Part shown: positions 26,038-34,922 of the stretch, one piece after another | How the letters are laid out: each line of letters opens with the position of its first letter | Position numbering within the stretch: position 1 is the stretch's first letter | Source: Cryobacterium arcticum | Lineage (GTDB): Bacteria > Actinomycetota > Actinomycetes > Actinomycetales > Microbacteriaceae | Assembly: GCF_003185895.1 (NCBI RefSeq) | Contig: NZ_QHLY01000012.1 | Span: forward strand, 1,302,001-1,366,000 | Length of the DNA: 64,000 bases | Reading direction: 5' to 3' | Translations under genes and position numbers: made by a program | The notes under the pieces: model-generated | What the model was told of the DNA's origin: nothing | Databases searched by the model: none | The model's input: the letters and a program-made list of their open reading frames with translations, nothing else

Positions 26038-26913
26038 CTAGAGCAGCGGCAATTCCGGCTGCGGAGTGGCCTTGGTACGGGTCGCCCCGGTGCCGGCCGA
26101 CTTACCGGTGAGCGCGGCTTCATAGAGATCCCGCTTGCCCAGGCCGGAGGCGGCGGAGACATCCGCGGCGGCGTCCTTGAGCCTCGCTCCGGCCGCGACC
26201 AGCTTGAGCACCTCGTCGACCCCGGTGGCCAGGTCGAGCACCTGGGGCGTGGCTCCGGCGACCACGATGCAAATCTCGCCGCGCACCCCGGCGGCGGCCC
26301 ACTCGGCAAGTTCGGCCGCGGTGCCGCGCTTGACCTCTTCATAGAACTTGGTCAGCTCGCGGCACACCACCACCCGGCGGTCGGCGCCGAGCACCTCGGC
26401 CAGGTCGGTCAGCGACGCGGCCAACCGGTTGGGCGACTCGAAGAAGACCATGGTGCGGCGTTCGGCGGCCACCTCACGCAGGGCGTGCATCCGCTCGCCG
26501 TGCTTGCGGGGCAGGAACCCCTCGAAGGTGAACCTGTCGGTGGGCAGGCCGGACACGGCCAGGGCGGTGAGCACGGCCGACGGGCCGGGAATAGCGGTGA
26601 CGACGACCCCGGCGGCGACGGCGGCGTCCACCAGGTGGAAGCCGGGGTCGGAGACCGTGGGCATGCCCGCGTCGCTGAGCACCAGCAGGTCGGTGTCGCG
26701 GGCCAGCTCCACCAGTTCGGCGGCCTTGCCGCGCTCATTGTGGTCGTGCAGGGCGATCAGGCGTGGCCGGTTCTCGATGCCCAGCGCCTTGAGCAGGTGC
26801 ACGGTCACCCGAGTGTCCTCGGCCGCGATGACCGTACTCGTGGTGAGCGCCTCCACCAGCCGAGTCGAGGCATCCCCGAGGTTTCCGATGGGAGTGGCAG
26901 CCAGAATGATCAT
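26038..26913 (-). CDS. rsmI: 16S rRNA 2'-O-ribose C1402 methyltransferase RsmI
   Basis: SAM-dependent methyltransferase of the tetrapyrrole-methylase fold that modifies C1402 in the ribosomal P site. 291 residues: LAATPIGNLGDAS at the start, AAEDTRVTVHLL, HDHNERGK, SDAGMPTVSDPG, AIPGPSAVLTAL and FEGFLPRK. It is divergent from pmt across 52 bp. GAGACT lies 6 nt before the ATG; no ribosome binding site is visible. Confidence 0.95.
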   Translation of the reverse strand: MIILAATPIGNLGDASTRLVEALTTSTVIAAEDTRVTVHLLKALGIENRPRLIALHDHNERGKAAELVELARDTDLLVLSDAGMPTVSDPGFHLVDAAVAAGVVVTAIPGPSAVLTALAVSGLPTDRFTFEGFLPRKHGERMHALREVAAERRTMVFFESPNRLAASLTDLAEVLGADRRVVVCRELTKFYEEVKRGTAAELAEWAAAGVRGEICIVVAGATPQVLDLATGVDEVLKLVAAGARLKDAAADVSAASGLGKRDLYEAALTGKSAGTGATRTKATPQPELPLL

Positions 26914-26953
26914 GGTCCCAGTCTCGCATCACCGCTCCTCCACAGCGGCTCAC

Positions 26954-26959
26954 TACGAT
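26954..26959 (+). promoter_or_regulatory. Leaderless -10 box of pmt
   Basis: TACGAT, then GGTCAG, then the GTG start codon at 26966. An ATG (26958) overlapping it is in the wrong frame. Confidence 0.55.
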
Positions 26960-26965
26960 GGTCAG

Positions 26966-28627
26966 GTGCTCCTCACCCGCCGTGCCACCCAGCGTTGGCC
27001 CGCCCTGCTGACCAACCGGTGGCTCCGACTCATCGGCCCCGCACTGGTCGTGCTTCTGGCCGCCGTTCTGCGGCTCTGGAACCTCGGGCACCCCGGCACC
27101 CTCGTCTTCGACGAGACCTTCTATGTGAAGGATGCCTGGAGCCTGTACAACAACGGCTACGAGTCGACCTGGCCGGAGGGCGCCGACGCTCTCTTCGCCG
27201 CCGGGCAGAGCAACATCTTCGGCACCGGAGCGTCGTTCGTGGTGCACCCTCCGCTGGGCAAGTGGCTGATCGCGCTCGGCATGGCGGTCTTCGGCGCCGA
27301 CAACCCGTTCGCCTGGCGGGTCGTCACCGCGCTGATCGGCGTGGTCGCCGTCGTGCTGCTGATGCTCATCATCCGCAAGCTGTTCGGCTCGCTCCTGTTG
27401 GCCTCCATCGGCGGTTTCCTGTTCGCCATCGACGGCAACGCCATCGTGATGAGCCGGGTGGCGCTGCTCGACAACTACGTGATGTTCTTCGCCCTGCTCG
27501 GCTTCGGTGCCGTGCTGATGGACCGGGACCACCACCGGGTGCGGCTCGCGGCGTGGCTGAATGAGCGCCGTGACAACGAGGTCGAACCTACCTGGGGCCC
27601 GGCGCTCTGGTGGCGGCCGTGGGTGTTCGCCGCCGGCCTCGCCTTCGGGCTGGCCTGTTCGGTGAAGTGGTCCGGCGCCTACTTCCTCGCCGCGTTCGGC
27701 ATCTATCTGGTGGTGGTGGATGCCCTCGCCCGACGCCGCGCCGGGCTGCCGTTCTGGATCAGCGGCGCGATCCTCAAGCAGGGCCCGGTCACCTTCCTGC
27801 TGATGGTGCCCGTCGCCGTGCTCACCTTCCTGCTCTCCTGGACCGGCTGGTTCGTCACCCGCGGCGGCTACTACCGCGACTACGCCGACCAGGCCGGTCA
27901 GGCGTGGACGGGCGCCTTCGCCTGGGTGCCGCACGCGGTGCAGAGTTTCTGGCACTACCAGACGGCCGCGTACTCCTACCATGTGGGCCTCGTCACGCCG
28001 CATCCGTACCAGGCCAACCCGCTGACATGGTTGTTCATGACCCGGCCGACGAGCATGTACTACCAGGGCAGCGAACTGGGCCAGAACGGCTGCGGCTACG
28101 GCACGTGCTCGGAGGCGATCACCGGCATCGCCAACCCGCTGATCTGGTGGGCGGGCAGCGCCGCGATCCTCTACCTGGTCTACCGGTTGGCGCGATACCG
28201 GGAGTGGCGGGTGGGCCTGATCCTGATGGGCATGGTCGCCGGCTACCTGCCTTGGCTGATGTACCTGAACCGCACGGTGTTCCAGTTCTACACGATCGCG
28301 TTCGAGCCCTACCTGCTGCTCGGTCTCACCCTGGCGATCGGCCTGCTGCTGGGAGTCGGCACGGTCGGTGCGCGGCCCGTCGTTCGTACTCCCCCGGTGC
28401 TGCCCTACGGCCCGGATGCCGACGCCGCGACAGCGGGCACGGTTCCGGCTGGCACGGTCACGGCCGGCACGGTCACCGACCGGGACACCACCGTTGGCAG
28501 CGTCATCGTGCTGGTCTTCCTGGTACTGGCCACGGTGGTGAGTGCCTTCTTCTACCCGCTTTGGACCGGCTCCCAGGTGCCGTTCGCCTTCTGGCAACTG
28601 CACATCTGGCTGCCCAGCTGGCGCTGA
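26966..28627 (+). CDS. Dolichyl/polyprenyl-phosphate-mannose protein mannosyltransferase (GT39)
   Basis: Polytopic enzyme that transfers mannose from polyprenyl-phosphate-mannose to Ser/Thr of proteins as they are exported; actinobacterial PMT homologue. 553 residues with 9-11 hydrophobic segments. The first extracytoplasmic loop carries the catalytic acidic pair in VFDETFYVKDAWS (about 48-60) and HPPLGKWLI; further typical motifs are DGNAIVMSRVALLDNY, CSVKWSG and QTAAYSYHVGL. GTG 26966 is in frame directly after a leaderless-type -10; the longer open frame upstream is rsmI antisense. The LysM lipoprotein at 37451 is a plausible substrate. Confidence 0.92.
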   Translation: MLLTRRATQRWPALLTNRWLRLIGPALVVLLAAVLRLWNLGHPGTLVFDETFYVKDAWSLYNNGYESTWPEGADALFAAGQSNIFGTGASFVVHPPLGKWLIALGMAVFGADNPFAWRVVTALIGVVAVVLLMLIIRKLFGSLLLASIGGFLFAIDGNAIVMSRVALLDNYVMFFALLGFGAVLMDRDHHRVRLAAWLNERRDNEVEPTWGPALWWRPWVFAAGLAFGLACSVKWSGAYFLAAFGIYLVVVDALARRRAGLPFWISGAILKQGPVTFLLMVPVAVLTFLLSWTGWFVTRGGYYRDYADQAGQAWTGAFAWVPHAVQSFWHYQTAAYSYHVGLVTPHPYQANPLTWLFMTRPTSMYYQGSELGQNGCGYGTCSEAITGIANPLIWWAGSAAILYLVYRLARYREWRVGLILMGMVAGYLPWLMYLNRTVFQFYTIAFEPYLLLGLTLAIGLLLGVGTVGARPVVRTPPVLPYGPDADAATAGTVPAGTVTAGTVTDRDTTVGSVIVLVFLVLATVVSAFFYPLWTGSQVPFAFWQLHIWLPSWR

Positions 28628-28817
28628 TCGGCACATCCGCATGCATTGCACCCTCTGCATATCTTCCGACGTATGCCGAAATTGGAATACATCCCCTGTT
28701 AACTGCGTGTGAATTCGGGCCGATTTCAGGGGTGCGACCCGTAGGATATCCGGTATCTGCTTGACGAGTGTTTGCTCTATTACCGACTGAGAAGTCCAGA
28801 TACAAACCAAAGGCCTA
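28628..28817 (+). other. AT-richer 190 bp region upstream of desaturase
   Basis: Intergenic stretch with lower GC than its surroundings. It contains a CCCCTG/CAGGGG inverted repeat (about 28697-28730), a TAGGAT hexamer (about 28742) and a TTGACG (about 28762). The last 10 bases before the ATG hold an AAAGG ribosome site. It probably contains the desaturase promoter and a leader; I cannot place the transcription start. Confidence 0.4.
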
Positions 28818-29918
28818 ATGTCGGAAGCATCTGCCGCACCCACGGTGCGTATTGTCCGCACTCGCAAGGGTGGCGACTCCAAGAACCCCACCACCGAGTA
28901 CTCCGCTCTGCTGCATACGGTGCGGAACCTCGGTCTGCTCGGCCGCCGCACGGGCTTCTACTGGGGCGTCTTCGCCGCGCTGGTCCTCATCACCGTCGGC
29001 CTCGGCGTCGGCTTCGTGCTGCTGGGCGACTCCTGGTACCAGCTGATCATCGCCGGCGTGCTTGGCATCATCCTCACCCAGTTCGCGTTCCTGGCGCACG
29101 AGGCCTCGCACCGCCAGGTCTTCGAATCCGGACCGGCGAACGACCGGGCCGGCCGGGTCCTCGCCAATCTCTTCGTGGGCATCAGCTACGCCTGGTGGAT
29201 GACCAAGCACAGCCGCCACCACGCAAACCCGAACGTCGTGGGCAAAGACCCCGACATCGAGCCCGACGTGATCCGCTTCAACGAGAAGGATGCGTCAGAG
29301 GTCAACTGGCTCACCTCCTTCATCACGCGCAAGCAGGGCTACCTCTTCTTCCCGCTCCTCACGCTCGAAGGCCTCAACCTGCACATCCACGGTTTCAAGA
29401 CCGTGTTCGGCAAGGGCAAGGTCGACAAGCGCTGGCTCGAGATCACCATGCTCACCACCCGCATCGCGGTCTACTTCGCCGTGATCTTCTACTTCCTGCC
29501 GCTCGGCATGGCGTTCGCCTTCATCGGCGTGCAGATGGCCGTGTTCGGCGTCTACATGGGCGCCTCCTTCGCCCCGAACCACAAGGGCATGCCCCAGCTT
29601 CCGCACGAGAGCAAGGTCGACTTCCTGCGTCGCCAGGTGCTCACCTCGCGCAACATCCGCGGCGGCACCTTCATGGACACCTTCATGGGCGGCCTGAACT
29701 ACCAGGTCGAGCACCACCTGTTCCCGAACATGGCCCGCCCGCACCTCAAGAAGGCGCAGGAGATCACCAAGGAATACTGCGAGTCGAACAAGATCCTCTA
29801 CACCGAGACCGGTCTGTTCGAGTCCTACGGCATCGTGATCGCCTACCTCAACAAGGTGGGCCTAGCCGCCCGCGACCCGTTCGACTGCCCGATGGTGCAG
29901 CGCTTCCACCACCGCTAG
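28818..29918 (+). CDS. Membrane fatty-acid desaturase
   Basis: Di-iron acyl-lipid or acyl-CoA desaturase that introduces a double bond into fatty acids; raises membrane fluidity. 366 residues with four or more hydrophobic segments (about 47-90 and 200-245) and the three histidine boxes: FLAHEASHRQ, KHSRHHANPN and NYQVEHHLFPNM. The third box has the Q-x-x-H-H form typical of delta-6-like front-end and actinobacterial desaturases. ATG 28818 has AAAGG 4 nt upstream. A strong intrinsic terminator in repeat B2 follows. Regiospecificity cannot be read from sequence. Confidence 0.93.
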   Translation: MSEASAAPTVRIVRTRKGGDSKNPTTEYSALLHTVRNLGLLGRRTGFYWGVFAALVLITVGLGVGFVLLGDSWYQLIIAGVLGIILTQFAFLAHEASHRQVFESGPANDRAGRVLANLFVGISYAWWMTKHSRHHANPNVVGKDPDIEPDVIRFNEKDASEVNWLTSFITRKQGYLFFPLLTLEGLNLHIHGFKTVFGKGKVDKRWLEITMLTTRIAVYFAVIFYFLPLGMAFAFIGVQMAVFGVYMGASFAPNHKGMPQLPHESKVDFLRRQVLTSRNIRGGTFMDTFMGGLNYQVEHHLFPNMARPHLKKAQEITKEYCESNKILYTETGLFESYGIVIAYLNKVGLAARDPFDCPMVQRFHHR

Positions 29919-29925
29919 CCCGCCC

Positions 29926-29986
29926 CGCGAACTGTGAGCTAAGCCCCAAGAATCCGAGATTCTTGGGGCTTTTCTCACGGCTCGCG
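29926..29986. repeat. Palindromic intergenic repeat B, copy 2
   Basis: 61 bp near-perfect palindrome, CGCGAACTGTGAGCTAAGC to CTTTTCTCACGGCTCGCG, matching 16600-16660 in sequence and length. Confidence 0.9.
29941..29973 (+). terminator. Intrinsic terminator after desaturase, in repeat B2
   Basis: 14 bp stem AAGCCCCAAGAATC with its exact complement around a CGA loop, ending in CTTTT. It lies 22 nt after the desaturase stop. Confidence 0.8.
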
Positions 29987-30004
29987 AGCCGTAGGGTGGG
30001 AGGA

Positions 30005-31036
30005 ATGTGGATGTGGGGAGTTGCGGCTGCCGCCGGCGCGACAGCCGCGGCCTGGGCCGTGCACACCCTCGTGCCCGGCATCCCGCTGCTCACCGTGGCC
30101 GTGGTGCTCGGCATCGTCGTCGGGCAACTCCCCGTGCTGCGCCCCGCGGTCACCGGCCCGCTGAAGCCCGGTCTCTCCCTGGCCGCCAAACGGCTGATGC
30201 GGCTGGGCGTGGTTCTGCTCGGCCTGAAGCTCAGCCTGGTCGACATCGCGGGGCTGGGTTGGGTCACCATCACCACGACAGTGCTGATCGTGCTGCTCAC
30301 CTTCGTCGGCACCCTGTGGCTCGGCCGGCTGGTGGGCCTGCCCGGACACCAGCCGCTGCTCATCGCCACCGGCTTCGCCATCTGCGGCGCCTCCGCCATC
30401 GGCGCCATGAGCGGAGTGGTGAAGGCCAAAGACCAGGAGACCGCCACTCCGGTGGCGCTGGTGACCCTGTGCGGCACCCTCGCTATCGGCGTGCTGCCGC
30501 TCCTCTGGCATCCGCTGGGCCTCACCGACCTGCAGTTCGGGCACTGGGTGGGCGCCGGTGTGCACGACGTGGGCCAGGTCGTCGCCACCGCCCAGATCGC
30601 CGGCACGGCCGCCCTGGCGGTGGCCGTGGTGGTCAAACTCACCCGGGTGCTGATGCTCGCCCCGATCGTGGCGAGTGTGGCGCTCTACGAACGCCGCCGG
30701 GTAGCCGTGGCGGTCGGGCCGGTCGGCGGCGCGGCCGACTCCCCCGATGCCACGCCCGGCACTCCGGCTGCCGCCCGCCGCCCGCCGGTGCTCCCCCTGT
30801 TCGTGGCCGGGTTCCTGGCCATGGTGCTCGTGCGCACGTTCGTTCCGCTGCCGGCGGCGTTGCTCGACGCGGCGGACCTCGTGCAGACCATCCTGCTGGC
30901 CATGGCGCTGTTCGGGCTCGGCACCGCGGTGCGACTCACCGAGCTGCTGCGCACCGGCGGGCGGGCCCTGGGCGTCGGCCTGGCCTCCTGGCTGCTGATC
31001 GCCGCGCTGGCGCTGGCCGCCGTGTTCGTCAGCTGA
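30005..31036 (+). CDS. YeiH/UPF0324-family putative sulfate exporter-type membrane protein
   Basis: Polytopic membrane protein of the YeiH (UPF0324) family; function not established. 343 residues, about ten hydrophobic segments, with the family signatures LKPGLSLAAKRLMRLGVVLLGLKLSL, seen as KRLMRLGVVLLGLKLSL, GFAICGASAIGAMSGVVKAKD and GAGVHDVGQVVATAQIAG. ATG 30005 or ATG 30011 could be the start: GGGAGG is 7-8 nt before 30011, and TAGGGT is 7 nt before 30005. Placed between the desaturase terminator and metY; no clear functional link. Confidence 0.85.
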   Translation: MWMWGVAAAAGATAAAWAVHTLVPGIPLLTVAVVLGIVVGQLPVLRPAVTGPLKPGLSLAAKRLMRLGVVLLGLKLSLVDIAGLGWVTITTTVLIVLLTFVGTLWLGRLVGLPGHQPLLIATGFAICGASAIGAMSGVVKAKDQETATPVALVTLCGTLAIGVLPLLWHPLGLTDLQFGHWVGAGVHDVGQVVATAQIAGTAALAVAVVVKLTRVLMLAPIVASVALYERRRVAVAVGPVGGAADSPDATPGTPAAARRPPVLPLFVAGFLAMVLVRTFVPLPAALLDAADLVQTILLAMALFGLGTAVRLTELLRTGGRALGVGLASWLLIAALALAAVFVS

Positions 31037-31129
31037 GCCCGTAGCAGCTGGTCGGCCGAACCCGGCATCCGGCGGGTGCCATGTGGCGCTCTGTTACGCC
31101 GGTGCACCCGGCAGCGAGAAACGGGCCGG

Positions 31130-31135
31130 TAGCGT
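31130..31135 (+). promoter_or_regulatory. Leaderless -10 box of metY
   Basis: TAGCGT, then ACTCCC, then ATG 31142; no Shine-Dalgarno. Confidence 0.5.
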
Positions 31136-31141
31136 ACTCCC

Positions 31142-32443
31142 ATGGCAGATCGCGAGTACGGCTTCACGACCAGGGCAATCCACGCCGGGAATATCCCCGA
31201 CGCCGTCACGGGAGCACGGGCCCTGCCCATCTACCAGACCAGCGCGTTCGTCTTCGATGACACCGCGGATGCCGCCGCCCGGTTCGCCCTGCAGAAGTAC
31301 GGCAATGTCTACTCCCGGCTGTCGAACCCCACCGTGGCGGCGTTCGAAGAGCGCATCGCCAGCCTCGAGGGCGGCCTGGGCGCCGTCGCCACCGCCTCCG
31401 GCCTGGCCGCGCAGTACATCACCTTCGCCAGCCTGGCCGGCGCGGGCGACCACATCGTCTCCAGCGCCAATCTCTACGGCGGTTCGATCACCCAGCTCGA
31501 CGTCACGCTGCGCCGCTTCGGGGTGGAGACCACGTTCGTGCAGTCCGCCGACCCGGCCGACTACGCCGCGGCGATCACCGACAAGACCAAGCTGATCTTC
31601 GCCGAGACCGTCGCGAACCCGTCCGGTGAGGTCGCCGACATCGAGGGCCTCGCCGCCGTCGCGCACGCCGCCGGCATCCCGCTGATCATCGACTCCACCA
31701 TCGCCACGCCCTACCTCTGCCGCCCGATCGAATGGGGCGCCGACATCGTCATCCACTCGGCCACCAAGTTCCTCGGCGGGCACGGCACCACCCTCGGCGG
31801 CGTGGTCGTGGAGAGCGGCCGGTTCAACTGGCACAGCGACAAGTTCCCGCTGTTCGCGCAGCCGGTGCCCAGCTACGGCGGCCTGGAATGGTCGGGCAAC
31901 TTCGGCGAGTACGCGTTCCTCACCCGCCTCCGCGCCGAACAGCTGCGCGACATCGGCCCCGTGCTCGCGCCGCACTCCGCCTTCCTGCTCGCCCAGGGTG
32001 TGGAGACGCTGCCCTACCGGCTGCAGGCCCACGTGAACAACGCCCGCATCGTGGCGGAATGGCTGGACGCCGACCCGCGCGTCGACTTCGTCAACTGGGC
32101 CGGCCTGCCCAGCCACCCGCACTACGAGCGGGGACTCAAGTACCTGCCCAAGGGCCCCGGCTCGGTCTTCAGCTTCGGTGTCAAGGGCGGCCGCGACGCC
32201 GGCCGCACCTTCATCGAATCGGTCGACCTGGCCAGCCACCTCGCCAACATCGGCGACGCCAAGACCCTGGTGATCCATCCCGCCTCCACCACGCACGCCC
32301 AGCTCAGCGAGCAGCAGCTCATCGACGCCGGCGTGCTGGCCGGGCTGGTGCGCATCAGCGTGGGCATTGAGGATGTCGACGACATCATTTACGATCTCGA
32401 CCAGGCGCTGGCCCAGGCCGCCGGCACCGGAGGAGCATCATGA
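31142..32443 (+). CDS. metY: O-acetylhomoserine sulfhydrylase
   Basis: PLP enzyme that makes homocysteine from O-acetylhomoserine and sulfide (Cys/Met metabolism family). 433 residues: [10 protein letters not shown] start, [22 protein letters not shown] split as [12 protein letters not shown] and [10 protein letters not shown], the PLP phosphate loop TASGLAAQ, substrate-side NLYGGS, PLP-Lys motif [12 protein letters not shown] (about 210), and the long OAHS insert (about 225-280) that distinguishes MetY from MetB. Coupled by an ATGA overlap to the CoA-binding gene. With metQNI it adds to the methionine functions of the window. Confidence 0.95.
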   Translation: MADREYGFTTRAIHAGNIPDAVTGARALPIYQTSAFVFDDTADAAARFALQKYGNVYSRLSNPTVAAFEERIASLEGGLGAVATASGLAAQYITFASLAGAGDHIVSSANLYGGSITQLDVTLRRFGVETTFVQSADPADYAAAITDKTKLIFAETVANPSGEVADIEGLAAVAHAAGIPLIIDSTIATPYLCRPIEWGADIVIHSATKFLGGHGTTLGGVVVESGRFNWHSDKFPLFAQPVPSYGGLEWSGNFGEYAFLTRLRAEQLRDIGPVLAPHSAFLLAQGVETLPYRLQAHVNNARIVAEWLDADPRVDFVNWAGLPSHPHYERGLKYLPKGPGSVFSFGVKGGRDAGRTFIESVDLASHLANIGDAKTLVIHPASTTHAQLSEQQLIDAGVLAGLVRISVGIEDVDDIIYDLDQALAQAAGTGGAS

Positions 32444-33030
32444 GCACCGAGACCGTCGACACCGCTGCGACCACCGAGACCGTTCAGCTCACCAACGGTC
32501 TGAGCTGCAGCGTTCCCGCCGACTCCCCGCTGGCCAAGCTGCTGCGCACCCAGCGCACCTGGGAGGGCCCCGATGCCAAGGCTCGGCTGGGCATCCTGCG
32601 TAAGGCCAAGTCCATCGCGATCGTGGGCGCCTCGCCCAACCCCGCCCGGTCAAGCTACTTCGTGGGCACCTACCTGCAGCAGTCGAGCGACTACCGGGTC
32701 TACTTCGTCAACCCGCGCGCCGACACCATCCTCGGCGAGAAGGCCTACCCCGACCTCGCGTCGTTGCCGGAGGTGCCCGACATCGTGGATGTCTTCCGCA
32801 AGGCCTCCGACATCCCGTCCGTGATCGACGACGCGATCGCCGTCGGCGCCAAGACGGTGTGGGTGCAACTGGGCATCTGGAACCAGGAGGCCGCGGAATA
32901 CGGCGAGTCGAAGGGGCTCACGATCGTGATGGATCGATGCATCAAGATCGAGCACGCCCGGTTCCACGGCGGGCTGCACCTGCTCGGCTTCGACACCGGG
33001 CAGATCACAGCCCGCAAGACCATCCGCTGA
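32440..33030 (+). CDS. CoA-binding (Rossmann) domain protein
   Basis: 196 residues with a single CoA_binding/YccU-like domain: IAIVGASPNPARSSYFVGTYL (nucleotide loop, about 62-82), YFVNPRADTILGEKAYPDL, VDVFRKASDIPSVID and AKTVWVQLGIWNQEAA, and a conserved MDRCIKIEH near the end. A roughly 50-residue N-terminal extension precedes it. Its ATG overlaps the metY TGA and a GGAG site lies upstream, so the two are co-translated; metY followed by such a gene is a recurrent actinobacterial arrangement. Function unknown. Confidence 0.88.
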   Translation: MSTETVDTAATTETVQLTNGLSCSVPADSPLAKLLRTQRTWEGPDAKARLGILRKAKSIAIVGASPNPARSSYFVGTYLQQSSDYRVYFVNPRADTILGEKAYPDLASLPEVPDIVDVFRKASDIPSVIDDAIAVGAKTVWVQLGIWNQEAAEYGESKGLTIVMDRCIKIEHARFHGGLHLLGFDTGQITARKTIR

Positions 33031-33050
33031 TCAGCGACTGATCAGCGAGG

Positions 33051-33863
33051 TCAGGCTCGGCGCATGGCGCGGATGCCGACCCACAGGCCGATCACCGCGG
33101 TGACGGCGGCCGCCGCGAATCCGCCGAGCACGGCGGGTGTGCCCAGGCTGCCGGCGAACAGGTCACGCTCGGCCTGCACCACATAGCTGAGCGGGTTGAC
33201 CGCCGCGCCGACCTTCATCCAGCCAGGGGCGTCGTCGAGTGGCAGCAGCATGCCCGAGAGAATCATCAGCGGAAAGATCAGGGTCTGGTGGATGAGCCAG
33301 AACATCCAGTCCCGATTGCGACAGGCAAGCGCGACGCTGTAGCTCAGCGCGCCGAAGCCGATGCCGAACACGGCCAGCAAGACGAATCCGAGCGCGAGAC
33401 CCGGCAGGCTCACCGTGAAGCCGAACGGCAGTGCGACGAGGCAGATCACCAGGCCCTGCACGATCAGCGGCACCACTTCCTTGAGCGCCCGACCCATCAG
33501 TAGAGCGCTCCGCGACAACGGGGCCACCAGGGTGCGCTCGTGCGATCCGGTCTGCATCTCGCCGAGCAGGTTCGCCCCGGTGGACGCGGTGCCGAACAGA
33601 GCCACCATCACCAGGATGCCCGGCACGAACCACTGCAGGGTCTCCCCCGCCGGCAGCCCGGACGAGGCCACCAGCAGTGGACCGAACAGGCCGAGGAACA
33701 CCAACGGTTGCACCAGGCTGAACAGGGCGCTGAACGGGTCGCGCAGCACCGGGCGCAGCTCCCGCACGAGCACGTTCCAGGTGTCGGTGAGCACGCCGGT
33801 GCGTTGCGGTGCGTGGGCGGTATCGATCGGGGCGTGGGTCTGGGTCGGGGTCTGCGTGGTCAT
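33051..33863 (-). CDS. ABC-2 type transporter permease (daunorubicin-exporter type)
   Basis: Membrane half of an ABC-2 exporter. 270 residues with six hydrophobic segments and the ABC-2 features LFSLVQPLVFLGLFGPLL, GANLLGEMQTGSHERTLVAPL and IFPLMILSGMLLPLDDAPGWM (read as ILSGMLLPLDDAP), close to DrrB-like permeases. Its ATG overlaps the ATPase stop by 4 nt (ATGA). Substrate unknown. Confidence 0.9.
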   Translation of the reverse strand: MTTQTPTQTHAPIDTAHAPQRTGVLTDTWNVLVRELRPVLRDPFSALFSLVQPLVFLGLFGPLLVASSGLPAGETLQWFVPGILVMVALFGTASTGANLLGEMQTGSHERTLVAPLSRSALLMGRALKEVVPLIVQGLVICLVALPFGFTVSLPGLALGFVLLAVFGIGFGALSYSVALACRNRDWMFWLIHQTLIFPLMILSGMLLPLDDAPGWMKVGAAVNPLSYVVQAERDLFAGSLGTPAVLGGFAAAAVTAVIGLWVGIRAMRRA

Positions 33864-34867
33864 GCTGCCACCTCCTGAGTGGTCGAAACGGATGCGGACT
33901 GGCCTTCCTCACGCAGGCTCCGGCCGGTGAGTGCGAGGAAGACATCGTCCAGGGTGGGCTGACGGTGGGTGACGGCCACGGGCGGCAGCCCGGCGGCGTC
34001 GAGCGAGCGCACCAACCCCGGCACCGCCCTCTCGCCGGCCGAAGCGGCCTCAGCCGTGAGAGTGACAAGCGCGCCGGATGACTCGCCGCCGATGTGGCTG
34101 GCCGCAGCACTGGCATCCGCTGCCGAGCCGAAGGTCAGCGTGATGCGGTCACCGGCCAGCCGGGATTTCAGGGCCGTCGGGGTGTCGTCGGCGATCACGA
34201 CGCCGTGGTCCATCACCATCACCCGCTCGGCCAGTTGATCGGCTTCGTCGAGGTAGTGGGTGGTGAGGAAGATGGTGGTGCCGACGGTATCGCGCAGGTC
34301 GACGATGTGTTGCCAGAGGTTGGCCCGGCTCTGCGGGTCGAGCCCGGTGGACGGTTCGTCGAGGAAGAGCAGCTCCGGCCGGTGGATCAGGCCGAGCGCG
34401 ATATCGAGCCGGCGCTTCTGGCCGCCGGAGAGGCCGATCACCTGCCGGCGGGCGAGAGCCGCGAGGTCGAGCGACTCGAGCAGTTCGTCGGCCCTGGCCG
34501 CGGTCTCCCGGCGGCTCAGGCCGTAGAACGCGCCCTGGCTGAGGAGCTCATCGCGCACCCGCTGGTTGTGACCGGCCGAGCTGCCCTGGCCGATGTAGCC
34601 GATACGGCGGCGCACTCCCGCCGGGTCGCGGCGGATGTCGCAACCGGCCACGGTGGCTTCTCCGCTGGTGGGTGCCAGCAAGGTGGTCAGCAGTCGCAGG
34701 GTGGTGGACTTGCCGGCGCCGTTCGGCCCGAGGAATGCCACCAACTCGCCGCGCTGCACGTCGAGGTCGAGGCCTGTCACGGCCTCGACGTCGCCGCCTT
34801 TGGCCGCGAAGGACTTGCCGAGTCCTCGCGCCCGAATCAGGGTGTGGGTGTTCTGTGTGGTTGTCAT
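33860..34867 (-). CDS. ABC transporter ATP-binding protein (DrrA-like)
   Basis: ATPase partner of the permease at 33051. 335 residues: Walker A FLGPNGAGKSTTLR, Q-loop GYIGQGSSA, signature LSGGQKRRLDIALGL, Walker B LLFLDEPSTGLDP, switch LTTHYLDEAD, then a C-terminal DrrA-type extension (about 225-335) with QPTLDDVFLALTG. It is divergent from the WYL regulator across 61 bp holding a palindrome, so control by that regulator is likely. TAGCAT lies exactly 6 nt before the ATG. Confidence 0.93.
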   Translation of the reverse strand: MTTTQNTHTLIRARGLGKSFAAKGGDVEAVTGLDLDVQRGELVAFLGPNGAGKSTTLRLLTTLLAPTSGEATVAGCDIRRDPAGVRRRIGYIGQGSSAGHNQRVRDELLSQGAFYGLSRRETAARADELLESLDLAALARRQVIGLSGGQKRRLDIALGLIHRPELLFLDEPSTGLDPQSRANLWQHIVDLRDTVGTTIFLTTHYLDEADQLAERVMVMDHGVVIADDTPTALKSRLAGDRITLTFGSAADASAAASHIGGESSGALVTLTAEAASAGERAVPGLVRSLDAAGLPPVAVTHRQPTLDDVFLALTGRSLREEGQSASVSTTQEVAA

Positions 34868-34873
34868 GCCCCG

Positions 34874-34879
34874 ATGCTA
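34874..34879 (-). promoter_or_regulatory. Leaderless -10 box of DrrA-like ATPase gene
   Basis: TAGCAT on the minus strand, then CGGGGC, then ATG. Confidence 0.55.
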
Positions 34880-34889
34880 GAAGTCCATT

Positions 34890-34906
34890 AGGACACCTCT
34901 TGTCCT
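34890..34906. promoter_or_regulatory. Candidate operator palindrome, ABC exporter/WYL regulator
   Basis: Perfect inverted repeat AGGACA-CCTCT-TGTCCT in the 61 bp between two divergent genes. It lies 10-26 bp upstream of the ATPase -10 (over its -35 zone) and ends 10 bp before the regulator's -10. Confidence 0.65.
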
Positions 34907-34916
34907 CATGGCGCGG

Positions 34917-34922
34917 CATACT
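34917..34922 (+). promoter_or_regulatory. Leaderless -10 box of WYL regulator gene
   Basis: CATACT, then GAAACC, then ATG 34929. It supports this ATG over the in-frame ATG at 34908. Confidence 0.45.

Noticed and set aside
26735-28951. Long minus-strand open frame opposite pmt
   Set aside because: Its peptide is rich in Arg, Gly, Glu and His with no family motifs. The plus strand encodes a convincing mannosyltransferase.
31037-31141. Riboswitch or long leader upstream of metY
   Set aside because: Only about 105 bp are available, no riboswitch core is recognisable, and the -10 hexamer 6 nt before the ATG argues for a leaderless mRNA.
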